Shown here: positions 9,275 to 17,494 of the stretch, one piece after another
Layout of the letters: the number at the start of each line of letters is the position of its first letter
Position numbering within the stretch: position 1 is the stretch's first letter
Source of the DNA: Anabaena subtropica FACHB-260
Lineage (GTDB): Bacteria > Cyanobacteriota > Cyanobacteriia > Cyanobacteriales > Nostocaceae
DNA: 64,000 nucleotides
Reading direction: 5' to 3'
Assembly (NCBI RefSeq): GCF_014697105.1
Contig: NZ_JACJRF010000011.1
Span: 62,001-126,000 of the forward strand
Translations under genes and position numbers: made by a program
Notes under the pieces: model-generated
What the model was told of the DNA's origin: nothing
The model's input: the letters and a program-made list of their open reading frames with translations, nothing else
Database searches by the model: none

Positions 9275-10147
9275 ATGGCTCATGCACAGATTGGGATTAT
9301 TGGTGGCAGTGGCCTCTATAAAATGGAAGCCCTTAAAGATGTAGAAGAAGTAGAAATTCAAACGCCCTTTGGTTCGCCTTCGGATGCGTTAATTTTGGGA
9401 ACGCTAGATGGAACAAGAGTAGCTTTTTTAGCACGCCACGGTCGTAATCATACGTTGTTACCCTCAGAGTTGCCCTTCCGTGCCAATATTTACGCAATGA
9501 AACAATTGGGCGTGGAATACTTAATTTCGGCTAGTGCAGTAGGTTCCTTGAAAGAAGAAGCTAAACCACTGGATATGGTAGTCCCGCATCAGTTTATTGA
9601 CAGGACAAAAAATCGTGTTTCTACTTTTTTTGGTGAAGGTATTGTCGCTCATATTGCCTTTGGCGACCCAATTTGTCAAAGTTTAGCTGGAGTATTGGCT
9701 GATGCGATCGCATCCTTAAATTTACCAGATGTTACACTCCACAGAGGCGGTACTTATGTTTGCATGGAAGGGCCAGCATTTTCCACGAAAGCAGAATCAA
9801 ATCTTTATCGCAGTTGGGATGCCACAATTATTGGCATGACTAATTTACCAGAAGCCAAGTTAGCTAGAGAAGCAGAAATTGCCTACGCAACTTTGGCACT
9901 GGTGACAGATTATGATTGTTGGCATCCAGGTCACGATAGTGTAACTGTGGAAATGGTAATTGCTAATTTGCAGCGCAATGCAGTTAATGCTCAAAAAGTG
10001 ATTCAAGAAACAGTGCAGCGTTTAAGTAAAAATCCCCCACCTAGTGAGGCTCATTCGGCTTTGAAATATGCGATTTTGACAAATTTAGAGAAAGCACCAG
10101 AGTTGACAAAAGAGAAGTTGGGGTTATTGTTACAGAAGTATTTGTAG
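9275..10147 (+). CDS. mtnP: S-methyl-5'-thioadenosine phosphorylase
   Basis: 290 residues. The enzyme cleaves 5'-methylthioadenosine with phosphate to adenine and 5-methylthioribose-1-phosphate, the first salvage step after polyamine synthesis. Family marks are GIIGGSGLY at the N-terminus, the phosphate-binding [29 protein letters not shown], and the substrate region [17 protein letters not shown] followed by [17 protein letters not shown]. The Met/Thr-Asn-Asp pattern [12 protein letters not shown] near 210 agrees with the methylthioadenosine type. The adenine released could be reused by apt at 22.5 kb. A MITE-like repeat begins right after the stop codon. Confidence 0.93.
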   Translation: MAHAQIGIIGGSGLYKMEALKDVEEVEIQTPFGSPSDALILGTLDGTRVAFLARHGRNHTLLPSELPFRANIYAMKQLGVEYLISASAVGSLKEEAKPLDMVVPHQFIDRTKNRVSTFFGEGIVAHIAFGDPICQSLAGVLADAIASLNLPDVTLHRGGTYVCMEGPAFSTKAESNLYRSWDATIIGMTNLPEAKLAREAEIAYATLALVTDYDCWHPGHDSVTVEMVIANLQRNAVNAQKVIQETVQRLSKNPPPSEAHSALKYAILTNLEKAPELTKEKLGLLLQKYL

Positions 10148-10263
10148 GGACTTCCAGATAAAAAATATCCAAGTAGGTTGGGTGCGCTACTTGCAAGAAA
10201 ACTTAGCTGTACCAAGAAATTATTCATACTGACGCACCCAACTAACCGTCAATTTGGAATAAT
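10148..10263 (+). repeat. MITE-like palindromic repeat, copy A
   Basis: A 116-bp element with inverted ends built on GTAGGTTGGGTGCG and CGCACCCAACTAAC. It is the reverse complement of the element at 42884-43002 over nearly its whole length, including the core that reads GAATAATTTCTTGGTAC in the other orientation. It starts at the base after the mtnP stop codon and could act as its transcript end. No coding capacity. Confidence 0.75.
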
Positions 10264-10309
10264 TGATTTTTTGGTGTTCCCGTAATCAACGTGAGTTCGA
10301 TAAATTCGG

Positions 10310-10524
10310 AATAACCCCTCTCCATAGAGCGTTCGCGTAGCGTGTGCTTTGCACTCATTCTCGTAGAGTACCTCTCCCCGACGCGGGGAGAGGCTTAAAA
10401 CCCTAAATCTTTGGTACTCAGTTATATATTTTTAGCCCCTTCCCTACAAGGGAAGGGGTTGGGGTTAGGTTCCGTCGAACTCACGTTAATCAACGTAGAG
10501 ACTTAGCAACGCTAAGTCTCCTAC
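10310..10524. repeat. Cluster of three dispersed hairpin repeats between convergent genes
   Basis: Three strong hairpins stand in a row: CCTCTCCCC/GGGGAGAGG (10371-10393), CCCCTTCCC/GGGAAGGGG (10436-10458) and AGACTTAGC/GCTAAGTCT (10499-10519). The stretch just before them (GAGCGTTCGCGTAGCGTG, 10327-10344) belongs to a short repeat type common in Nostoc genomes. They separate mtnP (plus) from pstB (minus) and may serve as terminators for both. Confidence 0.6.
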
Positions 10525-10586
10525 AAAAAAATAAAATTAGGTATGCGCTGCATTCCTAATTCTAGAAATTGAGCTATGAAAAATGT

Positions 10587-11393
10587 TTAACCGAATCTGC
10601 CGCTAACGTAATCTCTGGTAGCTTCTTGTTGGGGATTATTGAAAATTGATTCTGTGGCGTCGTATTCTACCAAATAGCCTGTACGACCGCCTCCTTCTGA
10701 AGTTTTGACGTTGAAAAAGGCTGTCATGTCAGAGACACGGGCAGCTTGCTGCATATTGTGAGTAACGATCACAATAGTGTACTGCTCTCTGAGTTCGTGA
10801 ATTAGTTCTTCTACACGTAGGGTAGATACAGGGTCTAACGCAGAGCAAGGTTCATCCATAAGTATAATCTCTGGTTGAACAGCGATCGCCCGCGCAATAC
10901 ACAAACGTTGTTGTTGTCCACCAGACAAAGATGTACCGCTTTGGCGCAATTTATCTTTAACTTCATCCCACAAAGCAGCTTGTCGCAAACTCCTTTCGAC
11001 TAATTCATCAAAATTACCTTTGTAGCCATTGATTTTGGCACCAAAAGTAATGTTGTCATAAATTGTCTTAGGAAATGGGTTTGGTCTTTGAAACACCATC
11101 CCAATTCTCCGGCGCACTACTACCGGATCAATATCTTGTGCGTATAAGTTCTTATCGTAAAAGAAAACTTTACCTTCTGCCCGGAATGATTCGATTAAGT
11201 CGTTGAGACGGTTATAGCATCGCAGCAATGTACTTTTACCACAACCAGAAGGGCCAATAAAGGCTGTTACCTTATTTTTGGGTATGTCCATCCAGATATT
11301 CTGCAAAGCCAAGAACTTACCGTAGTAAACGTTCAAGTTTTCTGTCCGTAAAACAGTTTGGGTGTCATTCACTGTACTAGTGTTAGTAGCCAT
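10587..11393 (-). CDS. pstB: Phosphate ABC transporter ATP-binding protein
   Basis: 268 residues, the normal PstB length. It powers high-affinity phosphate uptake through PstC/PstA. Visible are the Walker A (GPSGCGKST, about residue 43), the PstB-typical [20 protein letters not shown] (about 93-112), the ABC signature LSGGQQQR, Walker [14 protein letters not shown] and the switch His in VTHNM. It is the last gene of the pst operon, 108 bp after pstA. No phoU gene follows in the window. Confidence 0.96.
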   Translation of the reverse strand: MATNTSTVNDTQTVLRTENLNVYYGKFLALQNIWMDIPKNKVTAFIGPSGCGKSTLLRCYNRLNDLIESFRAEGKVFFYDKNLYAQDIDPVVVRRRIGMVFQRPNPFPKTIYDNITFGAKINGYKGNFDELVERSLRQAALWDEVKDKLRQSGTSLSGGQQQRLCIARAIAVQPEIILMDEPCSALDPVSTLRVEELIHELREQYTIVIVTHNMQQAARVSDMTAFFNVKTSEGGGRTGYLVEYDATESIFNNPQQEATRDYVSGRFG

Positions 11394-11501
11394 AATTTAG
11401 TGTAGTGTAGATTTTTGCTATCAAGAACTGTATTTGAGATACAGTTGCACTAAGATTTTCGGTGAGTTTCTAGCAGAAAAATTCTGGCAAATTCCCTGAT
11501 G

Positions 11502-12407
11502 CTAGAACTTTCTCTGCCGACTGAAGTACCGAGCCGTAATACTAAACAACAGCACAATTGATAATAAAACCAAAGCTGCGGCCCAAGCCAAAGACTGGGA
11601 AGCCTTATAAGGAATAATCGAGAAAAAGTAAATCAACACTGGTAGAGTTGCCACAGGTTCCCAAACATTCCCAGCCCAGAAATTATTATTAAAGGCAGTG
11701 AACAGCAACGGAGCCGCTTCCCCAGATGCACGAGCAACAGATAAAACAACACCAGTAACAATTGAAGTCAAAGCTGCTGGTAAGACAATTTGGACAACGG
11801 TTTCAAATCTGGTCGCACCAATACCCGTTGATGCCAACCTTAGATCGTTAGGTACTAACAACAAAGCTTCTTCCGTAGACCGAATAATAATAGGTAGCAT
11901 TAACACAGCCAGAGCTACCCCACCGGAAAAAGCTGAAAATGTTCCCGTAGGCCTAACCACAATGGAGTAGGCAAATAAACCACAGAGAATAGCTGGTACC
12001 CCAGTAAGTACGTTGCAGGAAAATTTCACTAAGTAAGCCAACCTAGTTCCCCGGCCAAACTCAGCTAAGTAAACGGCAGCAATGACACCAAAAGGAACTG
12101 AAATTATTGTACCCACTCCCAGAGTCATTAAAGTCCCTACAATGGCATGACCAAAACCACCTTCAGATAAACCAGGTGGTGGGGGGAGCTTCGTAAAAAT
12201 ATCGGGAAATATTAGAGAATCAACGCCCTTTTGAAACACACTAGCCAGAACCCATATCAGAGGGACAATTACTACGGCGGCGAAGACCATAGTTAAAACT
12301 GTCAACACCTGTTCCAGAATACGGCGATGGGGAGCCATTGCCTTAGCACTGATATCAAAGTCATCGCCTTCATAGGCAAAGGAAGGCTGATTACCTGGAG
12401 TATTCAT
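11502..12407 (-). CDS. pstA: Phosphate ABC transporter permease PstA
   Basis: 301 residues with six membrane segments. A cytoplasmic N-terminal extension of about 30 residues precedes the first segment (VLTVLTMVFAAVVIVPLIWV). The ABC-contact loop (EALLLVPNDLRLASTGIGAT, EAA-type) lies near residue 180. It pairs with PstC to form the phosphate channel. The stop codon lies inside an 8-bp inverted repeat (11468-11475/11500-11507), a possible mRNA stability element before pstB. Confidence 0.95.
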   Translation of the reverse strand: MNTPGNQPSFAYEGDDFDISAKAMAPHRRILEQVLTVLTMVFAAVVIVPLIWVLASVFQKGVDSLIFPDIFTKLPPPPGLSEGGFGHAIVGTLMTLGVGTIISVPFGVIAAVYLAEFGRGTRLAYLVKFSCNVLTGVPAILCGLFAYSIVVRPTGTFSAFSGGVALAVLMLPIIIRSTEEALLLVPNDLRLASTGIGATRFETVVQIVLPAALTSIVTGVVLSVARASGEAAPLLFTAFNNNFWAGNVWEPVATLPVLIYFFSIIPYKASQSLAWAAALVLLSIVLLFSITARYFSRQRKF

Positions 12408-12474
12408 AATTGATCTTTTGTAAACTTAATCTTGCATCCATTCTTATTAAAAGCTGAAGAAAAAACCTGAAACT

Positions 12475-13440
12475 TCACTCAATATTCTGGAATCGACGAA
12501 TAATCAACTCAGCTAAAATATTCACCACCAGGGACAAGATCATCAGCACTAAACCGGCATACATCAAAGCAGCAACTTGGGTACGTCCAGCTTCTCCGAA
12601 CTGGGAAGCAATCAAACCCGTGATAGTTGAACCAGGCTGAAGCCATGATATGTTGATGCGGTTAGCGTTACCAACTAGCATAGCAGCGACCATTGTTTCC
12701 CCCATCGCCCTACCCATAGCCAACATGACGGAACTAACAATGCCTGACAAGCCTGCGGGAATCATTACTCTGAGAATTGTTTCCCAACGGGTTGCTCCCA
12801 AGGCTAAGGAACCGTTCCGGAGGTCTTTAGGTAGAACTTCTAAAGTGCCACGGGTAATAGAGATAATAATAGGCACAATCATAATTGACAGTACCAAGCC
12901 AACTAGCAGCAGGCTATTGCCTAAGGCTCCATCGCCACTAAAAATAGGAATCCAGCCTAAATAGGTATTTATAAAGCCGAAAATTGGTCTAATAAAGGGA
13001 ATGAGGACGAAAATACCCCAAATCCCTAAAACCACACTGGGAATAGCGACAATTAACTCAATAGCAAAAGCGATCGGAGTTGTCACCCACTTAGGCGCAA
13101 ATCCTTCGGTTAAAAATATTGCTACTCCGATGCCCAAGGGGACGGAAATTACTAGGGCAATAAAGGCAGTGACTAAAGTTCCATATATCTGAGGCAGTAC
13201 TCCATAGACATTGGCGACAGGATCCCAGGTTGTACCGAGTATAAAACCAAAACCAAATTCTTGAATGGCTGGTACAGCTTCTAGCGCTGTCTGGATGATT
13301 ACCCAAAGTAAAACTGCCCCAGCACTGATAGCTAGTAGCAGAGTTAGTCCCCAAAAACCGACATCGAGAACTCTAGCTTTACTGTTTTGCTTTTCCAGTC
13401 CAGGCCCTTGGAATGGATTTGATTGATCAACCGTCGTCAT
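12475..13440 (-). CDS. pstC: Phosphate ABC transporter permease PstC
   Basis: About 321 residues from the ATG at 13440, which has GGAG about 11 nt upstream; the longer TTG-initiated frame adds 16 residues without support. Six membrane segments; the first is GLTLLLAISAGAVLLWVII. The EAA-type loop RGTLEVLPKDLRNGSLALGA lies near residue 215, followed by GRAMGETMVAAMLVGNA, which is characteristic of PstC. It is the second gene of the operon, separated from pstS by a stable hairpin. Confidence 0.95.
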   Translation of the reverse strand: MTTVDQSNPFQGPGLEKQNSKARVLDVGFWGLTLLLAISAGAVLLWVIIQTALEAVPAIQEFGFGFILGTTWDPVANVYGVLPQIYGTLVTAFIALVISVPLGIGVAIFLTEGFAPKWVTTPIAFAIELIVAIPSVVLGIWGIFVLIPFIRPIFGFINTYLGWIPIFSGDGALGNSLLLVGLVLSIMIVPIIISITRGTLEVLPKDLRNGSLALGATRWETILRVMIPAGLSGIVSSVMLAMGRAMGETMVAAMLVGNANRINISWLQPGSTITGLIASQFGEAGRTQVAALMYAGLVLMILSLVVNILAELIIRRFQNIE

Positions 13441-13508
13441 GACATTTTTCGCTCCATTAGAGATTTTTGTTACATGGTTATGCCCCAACTCAGGTATCCT
13501 GGATCAAT

Positions 13509-13544
13509 TTTGGGAGTGTTTGATGATCAATGGACACTCCCAAA
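13509..13544 (-). promoter_or_regulatory. Intercistronic hairpin between pstS and pstC
   Basis: A perfect 11-bp stem (TTTGGGAGTGT, 13509-13519, with ACACTCCCAAA, 13534-13544) sits in the pstS-pstC gap. No U-run follows on the minus strand, so it is better explained as an RNA-stability or partial attenuation element that keeps pstS transcript above the permease transcripts. Confidence 0.6.
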
Positions 13545-13556
13545 CATCTCGGTTCC

Positions 13557-14666
13557 TTACTTGGCGGCAGCGTTCACGGTATCAAATTCTTTTTTAATCC
13601 GTTCTACTAGAGGTTCAGGAATGGGTACATAAAGAAGTTCCTCTGCCAGCTTTTTGCCTTCTGGGCCTAAAGACCATTCAAAGACATTACGCATGGCTTT
13701 CCATTTGGCATCATCTTCATAATTTCGATAGATCATTACCCATGCTAGACCGACGATGGGGTAGGAATCCTTACCTGCTGGGTCGGGGACTAAGAGAGCA
13801 AAGTTATCGGGTACTGGCTGATCTAATAAAGCTCTGCCTGCTGCTTCCGGAGATGGGGCTATAAAGGTTCCCGCTTTGTTTTGAATTAAAGCTGAGTCAA
13901 TTTTGTTGAGGGCAGCATAGGCATAGGATAAGTAACCAATGGCACCTGGATTCTGCTGAATGCTGGCAGCTACGCCTTCGTTACCTTGACCACCAACTCC
14001 CACAGGCCAGTTGACTGAGGTTCCCGCACCAGCAGTCCAGTCTGGGCAGACAGTTTGAATGTGGTTGGTGAATACAAAGGTGGTACCACTGCCATCAGAA
14101 CGGTGGGCAAAAGTAATGGGTAAGTCAGGAATATTTAAACCAGGGTTATCAGCTGCGATCGCTGGATCACGCCAGCGATTAATTTTACCTGTGACAATAC
14201 CACAGTAGGTTTTGCGAGACAGTCTGAGTTCTTGATCTTTAACTCCTGGCAAGTTGTAGGAAAAAGATAAAAAACCTCCAGTCATGGGGATTTGGATCGG
14301 ATCGTAATTGTACTTTCCTTTGAAAGATTTTAGCCGATCTGCCGAATCAGTAATGGGTGCTTCACTGGCTCCAAAGTCTACAGTGCCATTGATGTACTGC
14401 TCCAAACCTGCCCCACTACCGATAGACTGATAGCTTACTTGGACATTGGGGTTGACTTGGCGATTATAGGCATCAAACCACCGTTGAAAAATAGGTGCAG
14501 GGAAGGTCGCCCCAGCTCCACTAATGGCTACCCTTTGAGTAGTAGATACATTTTGTCCACCACCGTTACCAGTGCCAGTAGGCTCCGAGCTAGGCGCACA
14601 GGCTGTTGCTACCAACATTATGGGTAGAGAGGCAACTGCTAACAGGACTTTACGATTGAGAATCAT
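13557..14666 (-). CDS. pstS: Phosphate-binding lipoprotein of the Pst transporter
   Basis: About 369 residues from the ATG at 14666 (a GTG five codons upstream is less likely). It begins with a lipoprotein signal ending in VATAC, so Cys23 would be lipidated and the protein held at the periplasmic face. Phosphate contacts of the PstS family are visible: GAGATFPAPIFQRW, QSIGSGAGLEQYINGTVDFG, and HRSDGSGTTFVFTNH near residue 195. It is the first gene of pstSCAB. The transcript should start at the Pho box upstream of the pstS remnant. Confidence 0.95.
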   Translation of the reverse strand: MILNRKVLLAVASLPIMLVATACAPSSEPTGTGNGGGQNVSTTQRVAISGAGATFPAPIFQRWFDAYNRQVNPNVQVSYQSIGSGAGLEQYINGTVDFGASEAPITDSADRLKSFKGKYNYDPIQIPMTGGFLSFSYNLPGVKDQELRLSRKTYCGIVTGKINRWRDPAIAADNPGLNIPDLPITFAHRSDGSGTTFVFTNHIQTVCPDWTAGAGTSVNWPVGVGGQGNEGVAASIQQNPGAIGYLSYAYAALNKIDSALIQNKAGTFIAPSPEAAGRALLDQPVPDNFALLVPDPAGKDSYPIVGLAWVMIYRNYEDDAKWKAMRNVFEWSLGPEGKKLAEELLYVPIPEPLVERIKKEFDTVNAAAK

Positions 14667-14703
14667 GAAAAATATATTCACTTTGCGAAACGACTACGGA
14701 TTC

Positions 14704-14870
14704 AGATCAAAAAGACCTTACTTTATCGGTCATGGCAATATCACTGGCACCAAAGTCTACAGTTGTAGCAGTACCGTCGGAAATGTCTCGGTTTGCTGTC
14801 CACCACCAGCCGCTAGGCTCGATGTCAGATATAACACCGATTCTGTAGCTGCTAGGCGACTCTTTTTCAT
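14704..14870 (-). pseudogene. Decayed remnant of a second pstS
   Basis: From an ATG at 14870 one frame gives a lipoprotein-like N-terminus (MKKSRLAATESVLYLTSSL, then AAGGGQQTET), stopping at 14757. A second frame, open to 14704, reads DGTATTVDFGASDIAMTDK, matching VDFGASEAPITD of the intact PstS just downstream. The two parts lie closer together than in a real PstS, so an internal deletion and a frameshift are needed. This looks like the 5' end of a former tandem pstS, still located between the Pho box and the operon. The alternative, a chance similarity, is unlikely given both matches in order. Confidence 0.7.
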
Positions 14871-14950
14871 TACATCTAGGTAGCCGTGATAGCATTGCTG
14901 TCAATTCTTCGTGAATTTATTCACGTGGGCTACACTAAAAGTACCCCTAA

Positions 14951-14993
14951 TGTATAGAGTCAAAGGTTAACGAAAGGTTAACGAAAGGTTAAT
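14951..14993 (-). promoter_or_regulatory. Pho box and likely promoter of the pst operon
   Basis: Three direct repeats of TTAACCT (plus-strand AGGTTAA at 14964-14970, 14975-14981 and 14986-14992) are spaced exactly 11 bp apart. This matches the cyanobacterial Pho box bound by the PhoB-type regulator SphR under phosphate starvation. On the minus strand TATACA (14956-14951) follows and could be the -10 element. The target is the pst operon; bioY lies on the other side, and its control by the same site is only possible. Confidence 0.85.
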
Positions 14994-15236
14994 ATAATCA
15001 AAAAGTAGGTATTTTTTTGATAAATTCTTCTATGGTATTTTTTTGTTACTAGATAAATTTTATACCCAAATCCAGGGAATACAATTACAAATAATACTTA
15101 ATACTTAGACGCAATATATCTTTATCAATTTACACAATTTGACTTTTTCTATAACTTGCCGGAATAAGTCAGAAAAATATGTCATCTAATTTAATGCCTA
15201 TACTGGTTGCTGTTGCTTTCCCCTTGTGCCTGATAA

Positions 15237-15827
15237 ATGATCGCCGCCTCAAATCAATTACTTTGGTCTATGATTGGCTTACTCCTAACAATGGGTGGTA
15301 CTTTTTTAGAAGCCTATGGCATTACCTTACCTGGGAATTGGAGTCAGCAAGGAATTCAAACTTTTTCTTTAGGTGTCAGCTATCAAGTTGGTGCCGTGCT
15401 TTTGGTAGGTTGTTTAGGGGGCAAAAATGCTGGTGCGCTCTCACAAATTGCTTATCTAGTTATGGGTTTGACTCTGCACCCTGTATTTTCCGATGGTGGC
15501 GGTAATATCGGTTATGTGAAAGCGTCACAGTTTGGTTATTTGCTCGGATTTATTCCTGGTGCTTGGATTTGTGGCTTTTTTGCCTTTCAAGCTAGACCTA
15601 AAATAGAAACTCTCACATTTAGTTGTATTTGTGGCTTATTAAGCGTACACCTGTGCGGAATTACCTATCTGATGATCAGGTCTTTTTTTCATTGGCAAGG
15701 CACAGAAGGTCTATCCTTAATACAAACTATCCTCATATATTCTTGGTGGGCAATTCCAGGACAGTTAGCTGTAGTGTGTGCTGTGTCTGTAGTAGCATAT
15801 GTGTTGCGACACTTGATGTTTTATTAG
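15237..15827 (+). CDS. bioY: BioY-type biotin transporter S component
   Basis: 196 residues, very hydrophobic, with about six membrane segments. The BioY pattern is recognisable: SLGVSYQVGAVLLVGCLGG near residue 45, then GALSQIAYLVMGLTLHPVF and GGGNIGYVKASQFGYLLGF near 85-105. It should bind biotin and work with a shared ECF energising module, which is not in this window. The start is the ATG at 15237. The next gene, lspA, is separated by a heptamer repeat array, so co-transcription is uncertain. Confidence 0.85.
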   Translation: MIAASNQLLWSMIGLLLTMGGTFLEAYGITLPGNWSQQGIQTFSLGVSYQVGAVLLVGCLGGKNAGALSQIAYLVMGLTLHPVFSDGGGNIGYVKASQFGYLLGFIPGAWICGFFAFQARPKIETLTFSCICGLLSVHLCGITYLMIRSFFHWQGTEGLSLIQTILIYSWWAIPGQLAVVCAVSVVAYVLRHLMFY

Positions 15828-15925
15828 TCATGAGTCATTGGTCATGAGTCATTAGTTAATGATGACTATTTTGGACTATGGACTTTTGACTGTTGACTAT
15901 GGACTATTGACCATTGACTAAACTT
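15826..15925. repeat. Heptamer repeat array (TGACTAT/TGGACTA type)
   Basis: About 100 bp of imperfect 7-bp units such as GAGTCAT, TGACTAT, GGACTAT, TTGACTG and TTGACCA. Such short tandem heptamers are known from heterocystous cyanobacteria. They fill the whole bioY-lspA gap. Related arrays occur at 22985-23065 and 24106-24132. Confidence 0.7.
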
Positions 15926-15929
15926 AACT

Positions 15930-16406
15930 ATGCGTTTCAAAAATCGCCTTTTCTGGATAGCTGCATTTATTGCTTTTTTTCTAGACCAACTGACCAAATA
16001 CTGGGTAGTCCAAACCTTTGCCCTGGGAGAGACATTACCACTCCTACCGGGGATATTTCACTTTACATACGTGACAAATACTGGTGCAGCCTTTAGTCTA
16101 TTCAGTGGGAAAGTAGAGTGGCTACGTTGGCTGTCTTTGGGAGTGAGTTTATTATTAATAGGACTGGCATTGTTTGGCCCAGCCTTAAATCGTTGGGATC
16201 AACTGGGTTATGGTTTGATCCTGGGTGGCGCTATGGGTAATGGGATTGATCGCTTTGTTTTAGGTTATGTAGTTGATTTTCTAGATTTTCGCTTAATTAA
16301 CTTTGCCGTGTTTAATATGGCAGATTCATTCATTAGTATCGGTATTGTTTGCCTGCTGATTGCTTCTTTACAAAAACCACCGACTTCTAGTCAAAGGTTT
16401 AGATAG
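15930..16406 (+). CDS. lspA: Prolipoprotein signal peptidase II
   Basis: 158 residues with four membrane segments. The enzyme removes signal peptides from lipoproteins after lipidation at the conserved Cys; in this window PstS and Psb27 would be substrates. Family motifs are DQLTKYWV, FTYVTNTGAAFSLFSG, the loop GGAMGNGIDRF, and the two catalytic Asp regions VVDFLDF and FNMADSFI. The length is normal. It is followed by a strong terminator. Confidence 0.95.
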   Translation: MRFKNRLFWIAAFIAFFLDQLTKYWVVQTFALGETLPLLPGIFHFTYVTNTGAAFSLFSGKVEWLRWLSLGVSLLLIGLALFGPALNRWDQLGYGLILGGAMGNGIDRFVLGYVVDFLDFRLINFAVFNMADSFISIGIVCLLIASLQKPPTSSQRFR

Positions 16407-16407
16407 A

Positions 16408-16446
16408 GAAAAAGGCTAGGGTTAATTTTCCCTAGCCTTTTTCTTT
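16408..16446 (+). terminator. Rho-independent terminator after lspA
   Basis: A perfect 11-bp stem (AAAGGCTAGGG, 16411-16421, with CCCTAGCCTTT, 16430-16440) is followed by TTCTTTT. The A-rich 5' side makes it bidirectional in principle, so it could also end the minus-strand gene at 16505. Confidence 0.88.
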
Positions 16447-16504
16447 TATCGTAGTTATTTCTAGACCTTGAATTTAAAGTCTTTCAGTAACCTGAAACTG
16501 AACC

Positions 16505-17050
16505 CTAATTACCAGTAGTAGGAGTTTGTATTACACCAGGATTGGGAACGGTGCTAGGAGAATTGCTACTGGGTACTGGAGTTAAGCTGCCAGGATTATC
16601 TAATCCAGGTTGAGTGGTATCGCCTGGTGCTGGAGTTATGGTTTGTGGATTGTCACCGGGTGCGGGTAGATTGCTGTCGTCTGGTACGGTGATTGTGGTT
16701 TCTGGGCTGTTACCGGGTGTAATTAGATCGCTGCTACTTGGCGCTGGAGTCGTAGTTTCTGGAATACCAGTTGTAGATGGGGTAGTACTTTCAGTAGGTT
16801 GAGTTTCTACAGTGGTATTGCTAGAACTGCTGGGTTCAACTGAGCTATTGCCTGCACAACGGGAATTGAGGGGGAAACGCTTACACAGAATTTCAAATCC
16901 TTCTGGTGATAGCTGGATTTCCGTTGGTGAACTGGTGGATGAATCACCCGATTGGGCAATTTGGGATTTACTAGATTGAGCAACAGCAACATTAGCTGTA
17001 AGAGCTAGAGTTAAAGCTGTACCAATCAAAGTCAGAGATTTTCCCTTCAT
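16505..17050 (-). CDS. Secreted Pro/Ser/Thr-rich protein
   Basis: 181 residues. A clear Sec signal peptide (LIGTALTLALTANVAVAQS) is followed by a short conserved-looking part, LSPEGFEILCKRFPLNSRC, containing two Cys. This 'FPLNSRC' stretch recurs in exported cyanobacterial proteins, in my memory of the group. From about residue 65 to the end the chain is low-complexity, dominated by Thr, Pro, Ser, Asn and Gly with repeated TTPAP/TPAPGD-like units, probably an extended and possibly glycosylated linker in the cell wall. Function unknown. Confidence 0.7.
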   Translation of the reverse strand: MKGKSLTLIGTALTLALTANVAVAQSSKSQIAQSGDSSTSSPTEIQLSPEGFEILCKRFPLNSRCAGNSSVEPSSSSNTTVETQPTESTTPSTTGIPETTTPAPSSSDLITPGNSPETTITVPDDSNLPAPGDNPQTITPAPGDTTQPGLDNPGSLTPVPSSNSPSTVPNPGVIQTPTTGN

Positions 17051-17494
17051 TCTGAACTTAACCTCACACGAAACGGAACACTCGCATCATTAAACCAGAC
17101 AATGTAATTTTAGAAAATCTTCATTTAGGAAGATGTTTGTCTTACTTGTCTATGAGGTGGATATGTTCAAGCAGTAAAATTTGAATTAGTAATTTATTAA
17201 TGAGAGGTTCTTAAAAGTACAAAAGCAAATGTGTTAAATCTTGTGTTCAAGTGTTAAACATTAGATAAAATGAGCGTTACCAATGAGTTGTCAAATCTTG
17301 TCTCTGTAGATAGACAGTAATCCAGTCAACAAAGTGAAATTACGGTCTAGATATAACATTGGTGTAAGATAATTCATGAAGAATACCGTACAGTCAAATT
17401 ATTTTTGGCTTAAGAGTAAAATAATGATAAAAGACCAATGTTGAGATTGGTATTTGCCCGAATCTTAGCTAATAAATTGTGATGTAAATAGCCG
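17051..17494. other. Divergent intergenic region
   Basis: 444 bp between the secreted protein (minus) and the FHA-PBP gene (plus). It is AT-rich and should hold both promoters. A repeated GTGTTAAA word occurs near 17229-17260. Nothing else stands out. Confidence 0.35.

Noticed and set aside
15179-15505. 108-codon plus-strand frame overlapping bioY
   Set aside because: It is a different frame of bioY, whose own frame shows clear family motifs.
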